From NCBI RefSeq assembly GCF_010468615.1, contig NZ_WUEH01000008.1, positions 1-64,000 of the forward strand: DNA of 64,000 nucleotides, written 5' to 3'. Shown piece after piece: positions 16,583 to 25,043 of this stretch (position 1 is its first letter; each line of letters opens with the position of its first letter). Position numbers and translations under genes: made by a program. The notes beneath the pieces were generated by a model that did no database searches, was not told the DNA's origin, and was given only the letters and a program-made list of their open reading frames with translations. This DNA is from Pseudodesulfovibrio sp. JC047. Lineage in GTDB: Bacteria; Desulfobacterota; Desulfovibrionia; Desulfovibrionales; Desulfovibrionaceae.

Positions 16583-17332
16583 ATGGCTGAACAAGAACCG
16601 ATTGAACAGCAGGAAGGGGTTGCTTCTGATCCCCCAAAGCCGGATGCAGGCATTCCTCCGTGGATGGCGACATTTGCGGATATGGTTACGCTGTTGCTGT
16701 GTTTTTTCGTCTTGCTTTTGTCGTTTACCAACACTGATGTGGCGAATTTTAAAACAATGATTGGTTCTGTGCAGGAAGCGCTCGGCGTTCAATTTGACGA
16801 TGTTGGTGCCACCGGGGTGCCCTATGCTGAAACGCGGTTTTCCGAACGAAGAAGTGTCAAGGAAAACAGGCAGATTGTCGAACTCGGTGCTCGGATCAAG
16901 AAGAGTATTCGAGCGCACGATTTGGCGCACATGGCCCGAGTGAGTAGTGACAAATCAGGTGTGATGCTTCGTTTGAGCAATCATGTGATGTTTGCCAAGG
17001 GGGGCATTGAATTGACGGATGAGGCTCAAAAAGGGCTTCGGGTTGTCATTGATGCCATGGAGAAGAGCGATTTTAACCTTATCATCCGTGGCCACACAGA
17101 TGGCGAGCATGTGGAATCAACGCTGTACAATTCCAATTGGGAGCTGTCAGCAGCCCGCGCCGCCCGGTGCCTCCGGTATATCCTGCACCATTCCACCATC
17201 CCGGCAAAACGTATGAAGGCCGTCGGATACGCCAGTGCCAAACCCATCCTTCCCAGCACTTCGGAAGAAAACAAACGAGTCAACCGCCGTGTCGAATTTT
17301 TCTATATGCCACCCGGACGCTCCAAGTGGTAA
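16583..17332 (+). CDS. motB: MotB-like stator protein (second copy)
   Basis: A 249-residue paralogue of the preceding protein. It keeps PPWMATFADMVTLLLCFFVLLLSF with the functional aspartate, and an OmpA-like C-terminal domain (IIRGHTDGEH, NWELSAARAAR, NRRVEFFY). The transmembrane parts are almost identical, while the linker (about residues 45-110) and the tail differ. The two may assemble with the same MotA as alternative or mixed stator dimers; this is inference. ATG 16583 is taken because AGGGA precedes it; an in-frame GTG at 16568 would overlap the first motB. It is the last gene of the operon and is followed by a strong hairpin. Confidence 0.88.
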   Translation: MAEQEPIEQQEGVASDPPKPDAGIPPWMATFADMVTLLLCFFVLLLSFTNTDVANFKTMIGSVQEALGVQFDDVGATGVPYAETRFSERRSVKENRQIVELGARIKKSIRAHDLAHMARVSSDKSGVMLRLSNHVMFAKGGIELTDEAQKGLRVVIDAMEKSDFNLIIRGHTDGEHVESTLYNSNWELSAARAARCLRYILHHSTIPAKRMKAVGYASAKPILPSTSEENKRVNRRVEFFYMPPGRSKW

Positions 17333-17334
17333 TG

Positions 17335-17371
17335 AAAAAAGGAAAAGCCTCGTTTTTGACGAGGCTTTTCC
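17335..17371. terminator. Hairpin after the second motB
   Basis: GGAAAAGCCTCGT (17341-17353) pairs perfectly with ACGAGGCTTTTCC (17359-17371). The A-run at 17335-17340 would give a U-run on the minus strand; on the plus strand no T-run follows, so termination may rely on the long stem. Confidence 0.65.
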
Positions 17372-17605
17372 TTGGTGAATGTAGAGGGAAATACGTAAAA
17401 TTGATTGTAGCTCCCTGTTTATATAGGCGAATAGGGGGAAGACGTTTTCTAGATTGCTAGTTCCTTGTCTCTTTTTTGAAAATAAACTTTGTCTATGCGG
17501 GGATTCTGTTCTACGTCGCCATTTTGGTTGATAATTCAACGGTTTCACGATCAAAGTTCCTTAAAATCGGTTTATCTATTGCATGCTCTCATTGGAGGAT
17601 TTCCC

Positions 17606-18568
17606 ATGGCGAACCCTGAACATTTAAAGATTTTGAAACAAGGCGTTGCGACTTGGAATAAATGGAGGGAGGACAATCCAGAAATAAAGCCTGATTTTGA
17701 AGGTGAAGGCCTTCAAGGGGCAGACCTCATGGAAGTAAATTTTATGGGGGCAAATCTTATGGAAGCAAGTCTTAGAGGAGCAAACCTTGAAAAGGCGGAT
17801 CTTAGAAAGGCGAACCTTAAAAATGCGGATATGGGATGGGGGCCTCTTCCGAGTACCAAAAAATTGATAATTGGATCAGAGTCTTCCTTCCCTTCGCAAA
17901 AAAAAACTCAAAAGAAGAAATCCCAAACAACAAATCTCAAATTGGCGAATCTTAAAGGGGCTGATCTCCGACAAGTGAACCTTAGAGATGCAAATCTTGA
18001 GAATGCGGAGATTAGAGGGGCAGATCTCAGGGGAACGGATTTGAACAATGCTTATGTTCATAATACGAAAATTGACAATACAATGCTTTGCTTGGGCATC
18101 AGCACTCAAGGTAGTTACGGCAGTCAGCTGTTTGTCCGCCATGTTCGGGATTTGGATTATATCGAGGAAACTAAAGAAAAGTATCCTTGGAAATATCGGA
18201 TATGGAAATGGACCTCCAACTGTGGACGTTCCATCGGTCAATGGGCTGCCTGGTCATTTGTCTTTGCTTGCCTTTTCGGTGTTGTTTTTGCCAATTATCC
18301 AGTCTGGAGTTGGCTTCCCGACCAGCTGCAATCTTTGCTTACAGTCATAGCTCCGAAAATGAGTTACAGCAATCCAATAATGGCCGATGGTTGGTTTACA
18401 CCTTACTATTTCAGTATAGTCACCTTTACCACCCTCGGATTCGGTGATGTGACCCCAACCAACACCGCTGGTCAAGTCTGGTTGGCTCTTGAGGTCATAC
18501 TTGGCTACATCATGCTCGGTGGCCTCATAACTTTATTTGCTACTAAAATGGTTCGCCAAAGCGGATAA
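17606..18568 (+). CDS. Pentapeptide-repeat protein fused to a two-helix K+ channel pore
   Basis: A 320-residue protein in two parts. Residues about 35-155 are tandem A(D/N)Lxx pentapeptide repeats (ADLMEVN, ANLMEAS, ANLEKAD, ANLKGAD, and so on) that should form a quadrilateral beta-helix, interrupted by a Lys/Ser/Gln-rich loop near residues 90-108. Residues about 205-318 form an Ion_trans_2 pore: helix one (WSFVFACLFGVVFANYP), the pore loop with selectivity filter TTLGFGD near residue 275, and helix two (ALEVILGYIMLGGLITLFA). This filter matches potassium channels. The beta-helix would lie in the cytoplasm and may gate or tether the channel; its ligand is unknown. ATG 17606 has GGAGG eight bases upstream. 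It stands alone between terminators. Confidence 0.85.
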   Translation: MANPEHLKILKQGVATWNKWREDNPEIKPDFEGEGLQGADLMEVNFMGANLMEASLRGANLEKADLRKANLKNADMGWGPLPSTKKLIIGSESSFPSQKKTQKKKSQTTNLKLANLKGADLRQVNLRDANLENAEIRGADLRGTDLNNAYVHNTKIDNTMLCLGISTQGSYGSQLFVRHVRDLDYIEETKEKYPWKYRIWKWTSNCGRSIGQWAAWSFVFACLFGVVFANYPVWSWLPDQLQSLLTVIAPKMSYSNPIMADGWFTPYYFSIVTFTTLGFGDVTPTNTAGQVWLALEVILGYIMLGGLITLFATKMVRQSG

Positions 18569-18638
18569 CACGATTCTAGTCATTTCGGTTTTTTGCTGAC
18601 TCTCGGGGATTGTTTATTTTCCTTTTTTCTCATGCGGT

Positions 18639-18666
18639 AAAAAAGGCCCAGACAAATTCTGGACCT
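18639..18666 (-). terminator. Terminator of thiM
   Basis: Read on the minus strand: AGGTCCAGA, a five-base loop, TCTGGGCCT, then a T-run (A-run at 18639-18644 on the plus strand). One mismatch in a nine-pair stem. Confidence 0.65.
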
Positions 18667-18797
18667 GAAATTTTATTATTGAAAATAATTTTGAGGTATT
18701 ATTCTGTCAAAAAAATATGTGAACATCCACCTAAGAGGAGTGTCAGAGTGGCACATACTATCGAAGTGTGCTTCAAAAAGATGAGGCCGCCGGTCCA

Positions 18798-19598
18798 TTA
18801 TCCCTCAATTGTGCAATTTGCTCTTATGGCCTCTTTATTCAGCGAATAGAGGGCATCGAGAAAATGCATCTGAAAACTGCCAGGACCGTCAGCCTTGGCG
18901 GCAGCCATTCCGCCCGCAGTTTTCATCAGAGCCATGCCTGCCACGGCTGCATCAAACGCGGAGTCGGCCACGCCAGCACAAGCTCCGCAAATGGCGGTCG
19001 AGGTGCAGCCCATGCCGGTCACCTTGGCCATGAGAGACGTCCCACCTTGCAACCATACTGTCTCTGTGGTGGAAACCACCATATCCCGCTTTCCGCTGAC
19101 GACCACAACACAATCAAAGTGTTCTGCAAGATATTCCGCCGCTGTTTCTGCTGCTTGTGTCGTGTGTATGGAGTCCACGCCTTTGGTCTGTCCGTCCGCG
19201 CCAGCTACCGCCATAATTTCTGAGGGGTTACCGCGAATAATGGTCGGGGCAACTTCTTGAAGAATTTTCGTACAGGTTTGCGTCCTGAACGAACTGGCAC
19301 CCGCGCCCACCGGATCAAAAATAATCGGCTTGGATGCCGCCTTTGCCGCCTTTCCGGCGACAAGCATACTGGAAACCCATGGCTCACTCAACGTCCCAAT
19401 ATTTAGCACAAGGCTGTTGGATATGGCTGCCAGTTCTTGCATTTCTTCCTGCGCATGAGCCATGAGAGGAGATGCGCCAAGAGCCAGCAGAGCATTGGCC
19501 GTATTATTCATGACCACATAGTTGGTGATATTGTGGACAAGCGGTGCTTTGGAACGAATCCGTTCAACAATATCCCAGGTCCGGGCAAGTAGCGTCAT
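18798..19598 (-). CDS. thiM: Hydroxyethylthiazole kinase
   Basis: A 266-residue ribokinase-fold enzyme that phosphorylates 4-methyl-5-(2-hydroxyethyl)thiazole in thiamine salvage. Characteristic blocks are VHNITNYVVMNNTANALLALG at the start, SPLMAHAQEEM, DPVGAGASSFR, GNPSEIMAVAG and TGMGCTSTA, where the last holds the catalytic cysteine/anion hole region. The length matches E. coli ThiM (262 residues). It stands alone: no thiD or thiE lies beside it, and I see no TPP riboswitch signature in the upstream 200 bases. The start ATG 19598 gives the expected N-terminus. Confidence 0.92.
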   Translation of the reverse strand: MTLLARTWDIVERIRSKAPLVHNITNYVVMNNTANALLALGASPLMAHAQEEMQELAAISNSLVLNIGTLSEPWVSSMLVAGKAAKAASKPIIFDPVGAGASSFRTQTCTKILQEVAPTIIRGNPSEIMAVAGADGQTKGVDSIHTTQAAETAAEYLAEHFDCVVVVSGKRDMVVSTTETVWLQGGTSLMAKVTGMGCTSTAICGACAGVADSAFDAAVAGMALMKTAGGMAAAKADGPGSFQMHFLDALYSLNKEAIRANCTIEG

Positions 19599-19815
19599 AA
19601 TGCAGCTCCAATATGTTCTTTTTCTCTACTATTCATCAACGTCTTCACGCTTTTATCCTGAACGCTCGTTGTGGTCCAGTGACATGTCCTTCGAGAGTTG
19701 CTTTTTTCTAAGAGACTGAATGTTGATTTCGTTACTTGCGTTGTTTTTTTGCGTTTGTCGTAGGGGGAGGATCTTTGCGGCTGCAAGAAATCTTTGACTC
19801 ACAGTAAATTTCGCT

Positions 19816-19864
19816 AAAAACACGAAAGCCCTTATTCTTTCGCGGAAGAATAAGGGCTTTCGTG
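19816..19864 (-). terminator. Terminator of ssrA
   Basis: A long near-perfect hairpin: CACGAAAGCCCTTATTCTT (from 19821) with AAGAATAAGGGCTTTCGTG (to 19864), six-base loop, followed on the minus strand by TTTTTAG. It lies 34 bases beyond the tmRNA 3' end. Confidence 0.85.
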
Positions 19865-19897
19865 CTTTTCTTGAAACCGTATAGGTCGGTCTAAAAA

Positions 19898-20281
19898 TGG
19901 TGGAGGCGGGGAGAATCGAACTCCCGTCCGAGAATGATCCGCAAAAGCTTCTACAGGTTTAGGTCCGGAATAAACATTCGCCCGATGGATTGCTCCGGGC
20001 CAGACGGCCATCGAACTAGGTCTTTAAGTGTTTCGCATCAGATACAAAGATCAAATAGGTGATGCTAGCCCTATGATTTGTCGATTCGTTTTGCCTATAA
20101 GGCGTCAACAAAGGAATCGTGACAAACTATGTTGTCAGATAGCAACTCTGCAATTAAGCAGCCATTGCGTAATCGTAATTGTCGTTTGCAATTATCTTGT
20201 GGTCGATTTTTACGAGGCCATCGACCAACCTCGACCTGCAGCCTTGACTTCAACAATCCCCGTCGAAACCAGTGCGCCCCC
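19898..20281 (-). ncRNA. ssrA: Transfer-messenger RNA (tmRNA)
   Basis: The minus strand begins GGGGGCGCACTGGTTTCGACGG, the conserved tmRNA 5' end, and finishes with GGAGTTCGATTCTCC and CGCCTCCACCA, the tRNA-like T arm and acceptor, giving 384 bases. The resume codon and tag open reading frame lie in the first third. The RNA would rescue stalled ribosomes with SmpB and tag the incomplete protein for proteolysis. A promoter-like pair and a terminator flank it. Confidence 0.96.
20154..20189 (-). other. tmRNA tag reading frame: ANDNYDYAMAA
   Basis: The resume codon GCA at 20189-20187 opens a frame reading ANDNYDYAMAA and ending TAA at 20156-20154. With the alanine carried by tmRNA itself the full tag would be A-ANDNYDYAMAA. 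The hydrophobic AMAA end is the expected ClpXP-type degron. Confidence 0.9.
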
Positions 20282-20307
20282 ATTTCAAAGAACAAGCGGA
20301 CACAAGA

Positions 20308-20335
20308 TATATAAGGAGTTTGCCGTGTTTGGCAA
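20308..20335 (-). promoter_or_regulatory. Candidate ssrA promoter
   Basis: On the minus strand TTGCCA (20335-20330), a 16-base spacer and TATATA (20313-20308), about 27 bases before the mature 5' end. A short leader to be removed by RNase P fits this position. Confidence 0.5.
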
Positions 20336-20508
20336 CTCTATTTCACTCCAGAAATAAAAAAAAGGCTCACTGAAGGTGTTTTTTTTGAAAGTTTCAGTTT
20401 CATGGGATGTTATAAAATGTCTAGAAAATATCTAAAATACAATTTTATAGTGCTGGAGCAGGGAAGTATCCAGAAATACGTCGAAAAAAGCGGCGAATCG
20501 GAAAATCG

Positions 20509-21642
20509 TCAATCGAGCGTGCGGCGATAGCGTTTCAGACCGATGGCAACAATGATGATCCAGAAAACGAGAATCGGCCAAACATGAGGGATTGATTCCT
20601 GAAAGGTGTTCCCCTTGAGAAGGATGCCACGGATGAGGCGGAGATAGTGCGTCAGCGGAAGGACCGAGCCGAGGTATTGCGCCCACTGAGGCATTCCTCT
20701 GAAAGGAAACATGAATCCGGAAAGGAGCAGGGAAGGCAGGAAAAAGAAAATGGAGACCTGAACCGCTTGAAGCTGGTTTTTGACCACTGTGGAAATGGTC
20801 ACGCCCACAGAGAGGTTCGCTCCGATAAAGACCACGGAAAGCGCAAAGGTCAACGTCACGCTACCATGCATGGGAACGTCGAAAAGCAGCCATGCCGCCA
20901 GAATGATGAGAGTGATTTGCACATACCCGACAAAAATGTACGGGATGATTTTTCCCAGCATGACTTCCAGCGGACTGACAGGGGTGGCCAGCAAATGTTC
21001 CATGGTGCCACGTTCCGATTCCCTGGTGATGGCAAGGGCGGTTATCATGACAAGGGTCAAGGTCAGGATGACACCGATGAGACCGGGGACAATATTATAT
21101 TGGCTCTCTGCTTCCGGGTTGTAATCATTATGGATTCGGATATCTACCGGGAGTGCTCCCTGATTGAGGGATGCGGTCGGGCCTTTCAGTTCCTTGGCCA
21201 GTGCTCGGCGGATGATTTCAGGAAATGATCCCACGGCGTTTCCGGTTGCCATGGGGTCTGTGGCATCGGCTTCAAGGAGCAGTACAGGGCGGGCGTTGCG
21301 GAGGATATCACGCCCGAATTGTTCGGGAATGGTGATGACGAATTGAACAATTCCTTGTTTGATGAGTTCGGTCGCTTCGGCCCGAGTTTGTGGATGATGC
21401 GTGATGTCAAAAAAGGTGCTTGTTTGCATTCCCGTGATAATAGCCCGAGAAAATTGGGAATTATCACCAGACAGAACAGCCGTTGGCAAATGGCGGGGGT
21501 CCGAGTTGATCGCGTAGCCAAAAAGGATCAGCTGAATGAGCGGGATGCCAATCATCATGGCAAAGGTGAGCCGGTCCCGACGCATTTGAATGAATTCCTT
21601 GCTCACCATGGCGATGAATCGTTTGATGGAGAAAAAGTTCAT
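20509..21642 (-). CDS. ABC-2 type transporter permease
   Basis: A 377-residue membrane protein of the YhhJ/YbhR-like ABC-2 permease family. One transmembrane helix near the N-terminus (MMIGIPLIQLILFGYAI) is followed by a large periplasmic domain (about residues 50-170). Then come five helices, including LIGVILTLTLVMITALAITRE and the ABC-2 signature ERGTMEHLLATPVSPLEVMLGKIIPYI (about residues 210-240). It would form the channel of an efflux or export complex with the two preceding gene products. It overlaps the ATPase gene by four bases. The substrate is unknown; such tripartite sets usually export drugs or envelope-active compounds. Only one permease is encoded here, so a homodimer is expected. 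Confidence 0.88.
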   Translation of the reverse strand: MNFFSIKRFIAMVSKEFIQMRRDRLTFAMMIGIPLIQLILFGYAINSDPRHLPTAVLSGDNSQFSRAIITGMQTSTFFDITHHPQTRAEATELIKQGIVQFVITIPEQFGRDILRNARPVLLLEADATDPMATGNAVGSFPEIIRRALAKELKGPTASLNQGALPVDIRIHNDYNPEAESQYNIVPGLIGVILTLTLVMITALAITRESERGTMEHLLATPVSPLEVMLGKIIPYIFVGYVQITLIILAAWLLFDVPMHGSVTLTFALSVVFIGANLSVGVTISTVVKNQLQAVQVSIFFFLPSLLLSGFMFPFRGMPQWAQYLGSVLPLTHYLRLIRGILLKGNTFQESIPHVWPILVFWIIIVAIGLKRYRRTLD

Positions 21643-22595
21643 TTCAATGCCCCCTTGCTTTGTTGCATGAGGTCAATGAACACTTCTTCCAGATTCGTTT
21701 CAATGCGGGTCCATGTGTACGGTTCTTTTTGAAAAGGGCGGATTTTTTGTTCGAGTATTTCGGCGTTTTTCCCACTGACGTGAAGCGTGTTGCCAAAGGC
21801 GACAACCTGATCGATGCCAGCGGTTTTTTTGAGTTGGAGCGAAAGTTCATGCAGCCCTTTTTCGCCAGATGGCAGGCTGACGGTCCATGTGGTCAACCCC
21901 GCGTTATCAATCATTTCCGTGACGGTTCCGGTTGCAAGTAGGGTCCCATACGCGATGTAGGCGAGTCTGTGACACCGTTCGGCTTCATCCATGTAATGCG
22001 TGCTGATGAGTGCCGTAATGCCCTGTGAGGCGAGAGTGTGGACCTGATCCCAAAAATCTCGTCTGGCTCCGGGGTCCACCCCGGCGGTCGGTTCATCCAG
22101 AAGGAGTAGTTTGGGGGAATGCAGCGTGCTGACGCCCAATGAAAGCCGTTGTTTCCAGCCGCCGGACAAATTGCCTGCCAACTGTTTTTCAAAGGGGCCG
22201 AGTCCCATCCTCTCGATACATTCGTCGGCTTTTTTGGCAGGTGCAGCGAGGCCGAACACCCGCGCAGTGAATTCGATATTTTCTCGAACAGTCAAGTCCT
22301 CATAAAGACTGAATCTTTGCGTCATGTATCCGACATGCGGTTTTATGCGGGCTGCATCGTTGATGACATCGTAGCCAAGGCAGGTCCCCGATCCTGCGTC
22401 GGGTTTGAGCAGGCCGCACAACATACGGATCGAGGTGGTTTTTCCCGACCCATTTGGGCCAAGAAATCCATAGATTTCACCCCGGCGGATTTTTATGTCC
22501 AAATTGTTGACCACTTTTTTGGGGCCAAAGGATTTGGTTAATCCCTGAACGTCGATGATGATATCGGAGGACATGCGAGATACCGTCGCTGTCAT
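21639..22595 (-). CDS. ABC transporter ATP-binding protein
   Basis: A 318-residue ATPase of the CcmA/YbhF class. Walker A GPNGSGKTTS (about residue 50), Q-loop MTQRFSLYEDLT, signature NLSGGWKQRLSLG (about 145), Walker B LLLLDEPTAGVD, and the H-loop ALISTHYMDEAERC are all present and intact. About 80 residues after the nucleotide-binding domain form the usual accessory domain of exporter ATPases. It overlaps the membrane fusion gene by ATGA and the permease gene by four bases, so all three should be translated together. Confidence 0.9.
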   Translation of the reverse strand: MTATVSRMSSDIIIDVQGLTKSFGPKKVVNNLDIKIRRGEIYGFLGPNGSGKTTSIRMLCGLLKPDAGSGTCLGYDVINDAARIKPHVGYMTQRFSLYEDLTVRENIEFTARVFGLAAPAKKADECIERMGLGPFEKQLAGNLSGGWKQRLSLGVSTLHSPKLLLLDEPTAGVDPGARRDFWDQVHTLASQGITALISTHYMDEAERCHRLAYIAYGTLLATGTVTEMIDNAGLTTWTVSLPSGEKGLHELSLQLKKTAGIDQVVAFGNTLHVSGKNAEILEQKIRPFQKEPYTWTRIETNLEEVFIDLMQQSKGALK

Positions 22596-23560
22596 TGAGG
22601 GAGGCTGGGGATGGTCACATCAATCGGTTGCCCGGGATGAAGGGACCGGGCCTGTTCTGGCGAAGGTCGGGCTTTGAGCATGAAGACGAGCTTGGCCCGG
22701 CTCTGGCTGGAATAGATGACGGGAGGGGTAAACTCGGCTTCAGGGGAAACATATGTGATCGTGACGTCAACCGGGGAGTCCGCGCCATCATACGTGACAA
22801 CAGCCTTTTGCCCCTGGTGGACTTTTCCGACAAGGGTTTGGGGGACGAAAAATCGGACTTCAATGTTTTCGGCGGGCAAAAGAGAAACCACAGGCTGTCC
22901 GGCGGGAACCCATTCTCCCTTTCGGAATAGTGTATCAAAGACAAAGGCGGATTGCGGCGCGGTCTGATTTTTCTGATCGTAATTCCATTGAGCCTGATCC
23001 AAAAGGGCCTGGGCCTGCAAAACCGCAGCAGTGGCGGCTCTGATTTCGTCGTTTCTCGCACCGAGTCGAGCGGTTGTCAGGTCCGCATTTATCTGTCGAA
23101 CACGTTGGACTTTTTGTTCATAGTCGCTTTTTGATCGGTCCAATTCCTCTTGGGAAATGGTCTTTTCGGCAATGAGCTTGATGCGACGGTCGTATTCAAT
23201 TTTTGCGAGGGCCGCTGATGCGTTCGCCTGTTGGAGCTGTGCCTGAATTGAAGCAATTTCGGATGGTCGTTGTCCTTTTTCCAAGTTGGAGAGATTGTCC
23301 TGTGCCTGCTGGAGACCGTGGATGGCTGCATTCACCGCTGCTTTTTCGAAATTGCGTTCCAGAGTGAAGAGTGGAGCGTTTTGGGGGACATCTCGTCCTC
23401 GGACGACAGCCAGTTCTTCCAGTGTGCCGCCAAGAGGAGACGCGACCAGAACGTATTCTCCTTCGACATACCCCTGGAAGACGTTCGCAGGGTCGTTTGA
23501 ACATCCGAAGGAGATACTCAGCAGTATTGCTGCAAAAATGAAAAATGACTTGTGTATCAT
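22592..23560 (-). CDS. HlyD-family membrane fusion lipoprotein
   Basis: A 322-residue periplasmic adaptor. The N-terminus is a lipoprotein signal peptide: hydrophobic FFIFAAILLSI followed by the lipobox SFGC. It continues with a lipoyl/barrel-sandwich half (ASPLGGTLEELAVVRG), two long helices with Gln/Ala-rich coiled-coil character (about residues 75-175), the second barrel half (LFRKGEWVPAGQPVVSLL) and a beta-barrel domain (VGKVHQGQKAVVTYDG). It would link the inner-membrane ABC permease to an outer-membrane channel, which is not encoded nearby. ATG 23560 is chosen because the signal peptide starts there; the ribosome binding site is weak. Confidence 0.87.
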   Translation of the reverse strand: MIHKSFFIFAAILLSISFGCSNDPANVFQGYVEGEYVLVASPLGGTLEELAVVRGRDVPQNAPLFTLERNFEKAAVNAAIHGLQQAQDNLSNLEKGQRPSEIASIQAQLQQANASAALAKIEYDRRIKLIAEKTISQEELDRSKSDYEQKVQRVRQINADLTTARLGARNDEIRAATAAVLQAQALLDQAQWNYDQKNQTAPQSAFVFDTLFRKGEWVPAGQPVVSLLPAENIEVRFFVPQTLVGKVHQGQKAVVTYDGADSPVDVTITYVSPEAEFTPPVIYSSQSRAKLVFMLKARPSPEQARSLHPGQPIDVTIPSLPQ

Positions 23561-23578
23561 GATGTATTGGCTTTGTTT

Positions 23579-23608
23579 ATTATGAATCAAGCTACGCGTG
23601 ATTGACAA
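23579..23608 (-). promoter_or_regulatory. Candidate promoter of the HlyD/ABC operon
   Basis: On the minus strand TTGTCA (23608-23603), an 18-base spacer and CATAAT (23584-23579), 18 bases before the adaptor start codon. Confidence 0.4.
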
Positions 23609-23691
23609 AAAAAACAATGTATCTGTCGGGAAAAAACACGGCCTGTACGCTGTATTTTGGGGGGAGGGGGAAGAATTGGAACGACACAATG

Positions 23692-23728
23692 AAAAATCCC
23701 CCGTAGATCGTGTGATCTACAGGGGGAA
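23692..23728 (-). terminator. Terminator of tRNA-Met
   Basis: Minus strand CCCCCTGTAGATC, CACAC-type loop, GATCTACGGGGG, then ATTTTTC. It lies just beyond the tRNA 3' end. Confidence 0.75.
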
Positions 23729-23737
23729 TTTCAATCG

Positions 23738-23814
23738 TGGTAGCGAGGAGAGGACTTGAACCTCCGACTCTGCGGATATGAGCCGCATGCTCTGACCAAC
23801 TGAGCTACCTCGCC
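23738..23814 (-). tRNA. tRNA-Met (CAU), elongator type
   Basis: A 77-base cloverleaf on the minus strand: acceptor GGCGAGG paired with CCTCGCT (one G-U pair at position 1), D arm GCTCAGTTGGTCAGAGC, anticodon loop CTCATAT with CAT, T arm GGAGGTTCAAGTCCTCT, encoded CCA. The G1-U72 pair argues against the initiator, whose first pair is normally mismatched, but tRNA-Ile (lysidine-modified CAU) cannot be fully excluded by eye. Confidence 0.9.
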
Positions 23815-23915
23815 ACATTTGTTTCGTTCAGCGAGGACGGTTTATAGATCGACTCTTTGGTCTTGGCAAGAGAAAATTTCACTTTTTTTCATTTTTTCTG
23901 TTTTTTTTGAACATA

Positions 23916-24707
23916 TTACAAATACAGGAGAATTAAAGGAGCCAGTGCCAGCCGGTATATGGCAAAGGGACGGAGGGTCAATTTACCCAGCAAATAGATA
24001 AATCCCTTGATCGCCAGCCAGGCGGAAATAAAGGACACCAAAAAGCCGAGCAGCAAGAAGAGAAAGTCGCCGCCTTCGAACAAGGTGTAGTTCTTGAGCA
24101 GGTCATATCCGGTTGCTGCGAACATGATGGGCACTGCCGCGATAAAAGAATATTCAGCAGCAACAGTCCGGCGGGTGCCGAGTAACATGCCTCCCATGAT
24201 GGTTGCTGCAGAGCGGGAGAACCCTGGCCACAGTGCCAGACATTGGAAACAGCCGATCCCCAAGGCTATTTTTGGTGTGATTTTATCAAGGGACGTGACG
24301 TGTTCCGATTTTTCCATGCCTTCCACAATGAAAATCATAATGGCACCAGCAGCCAGGGCGATGGCCACGGTTGTTGGGCTGAACAGGAACTCTTTTATAT
24401 ATCCATGTGTCATGAGTCCCACGACAGACGCCGGAAGAGAGGTCAAAAAGAGCAGCCAGAGACCGTAGAATCCTGAAAATTTTTGTGTAGGATTCGGGCG
24501 GAGCAGGCCAAAAAAGCGATCCCAGTAGATGAGAACAACGGCCAGAATGGCTCCGAGCTGGATGACGATGTCGAATGTTTCGGCTTTCGGGCCGGTAAAG
24601 TCGAGCAAATGGCCAGTGATGATGAGGTGGCCGGTGCTGGATATGGGCAGGAATTCGGTCAGTCCTTCGACAACGCCAAGGATGATCGCTACGTACCATG
24701 GTGCCAT
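23916..24707 (-). CDS. uppP: Undecaprenyl-diphosphatase (BacA/UppP)
   Basis: A 263-residue polytopic membrane enzyme that dephosphorylates undecaprenyl diphosphate to recycle the lipid carrier of cell-wall precursors; over-production of this family gives bacitracin resistance. The first motif, VEGLTEFLPISSTGHLI (about residues 11-28), contains the catalytic glutamates, and the second, PGFSRSAATIMGGML (about 155-170), the essential serine and arginine. Eight hydrophobic stretches are visible. ATG 24707 is chosen because GAGAGG lies upstream and the protein then has the usual length and N-terminus. Divergent from the small gene at 24852. Confidence 0.93.
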   Translation of the reverse strand: MAPWYVAIILGVVEGLTEFLPISSTGHLIITGHLLDFTGPKAETFDIVIQLGAILAVVLIYWDRFFGLLRPNPTQKFSGFYGLWLLFLTSLPASVVGLMTHGYIKEFLFSPTTVAIALAAGAIMIFIVEGMEKSEHVTSLDKITPKIALGIGCFQCLALWPGFSRSAATIMGGMLLGTRRTVAAEYSFIAAVPIMFAATGYDLLKNYTLFEGGDFLFLLLGFLVSFISAWLAIKGFIYLLGKLTLRPFAIYRLALAPLILLYL

Positions 24708-24851
24708 GTGCGCCTCTCGGTATGCAAAAAAAGGTTGATATTCAGACTTGAACGTTGGGCCTAGCCCAACTAAGAGTGTCTTGCAAGCCTTTGGATGCTG
24801 GTGTATTTGATCTGATTGAACCTTTGAATACAAATTGCAGGAGTTCTTTTT

Positions 24852-25034
24852 ATGACAACCATCATGCCGCAAAGCGAACAGACACGAAAAGCCATTGCCT
24901 GGGTCAGCGAAAAAATCGATGTTCCTTCGGAGTCAGTTCCTGCCTCGTTTATTGAAGAAGCCGCCATGCGCTTCAATCTTTCTCCCAAGGACGTTGAATT
25001 CCTTCAGCGTTTTTTCACGAAAAAACAGGATTAG
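24852..25034 (+). CDS. Small protein of unknown function upstream of lptF
   Basis: A 60-residue acidic-to-neutral soluble protein without cysteines, signal peptide or membrane segment. AGGAG lies about nine bases before ATG 24852, and the stop is nine bases before lptF, so it should be cotranscribed with lptF-lptG. The sequence contains FIEEAAMRFNLSPKDVEFLQRFF, which looks like a small helical domain. I do not recognise the family. The good ribosome binding site and the operon position make it likely to be real. Confidence 0.6.
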   Translation: MTTIMPQSEQTRKAIAWVSEKIDVPSESVPASFIEEAAMRFNLSPKDVEFLQRFFTKKQD

Positions 25035-25043
25035 AATCAGTCT

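Noticed and set aside
18750-18849. Small plus-strand ORF overlapping the 3' end of thiM, with a GAGGAG-like site
   Set aside because: Opposite strand to the end of thiM, about 32 codons, no similarity to anything; the site may be chance.
19599-19800. TPP riboswitch upstream of thiM
   Set aside because: Neither CTGAGA nor the other conserved thi-box segments can be found on the minus strand.
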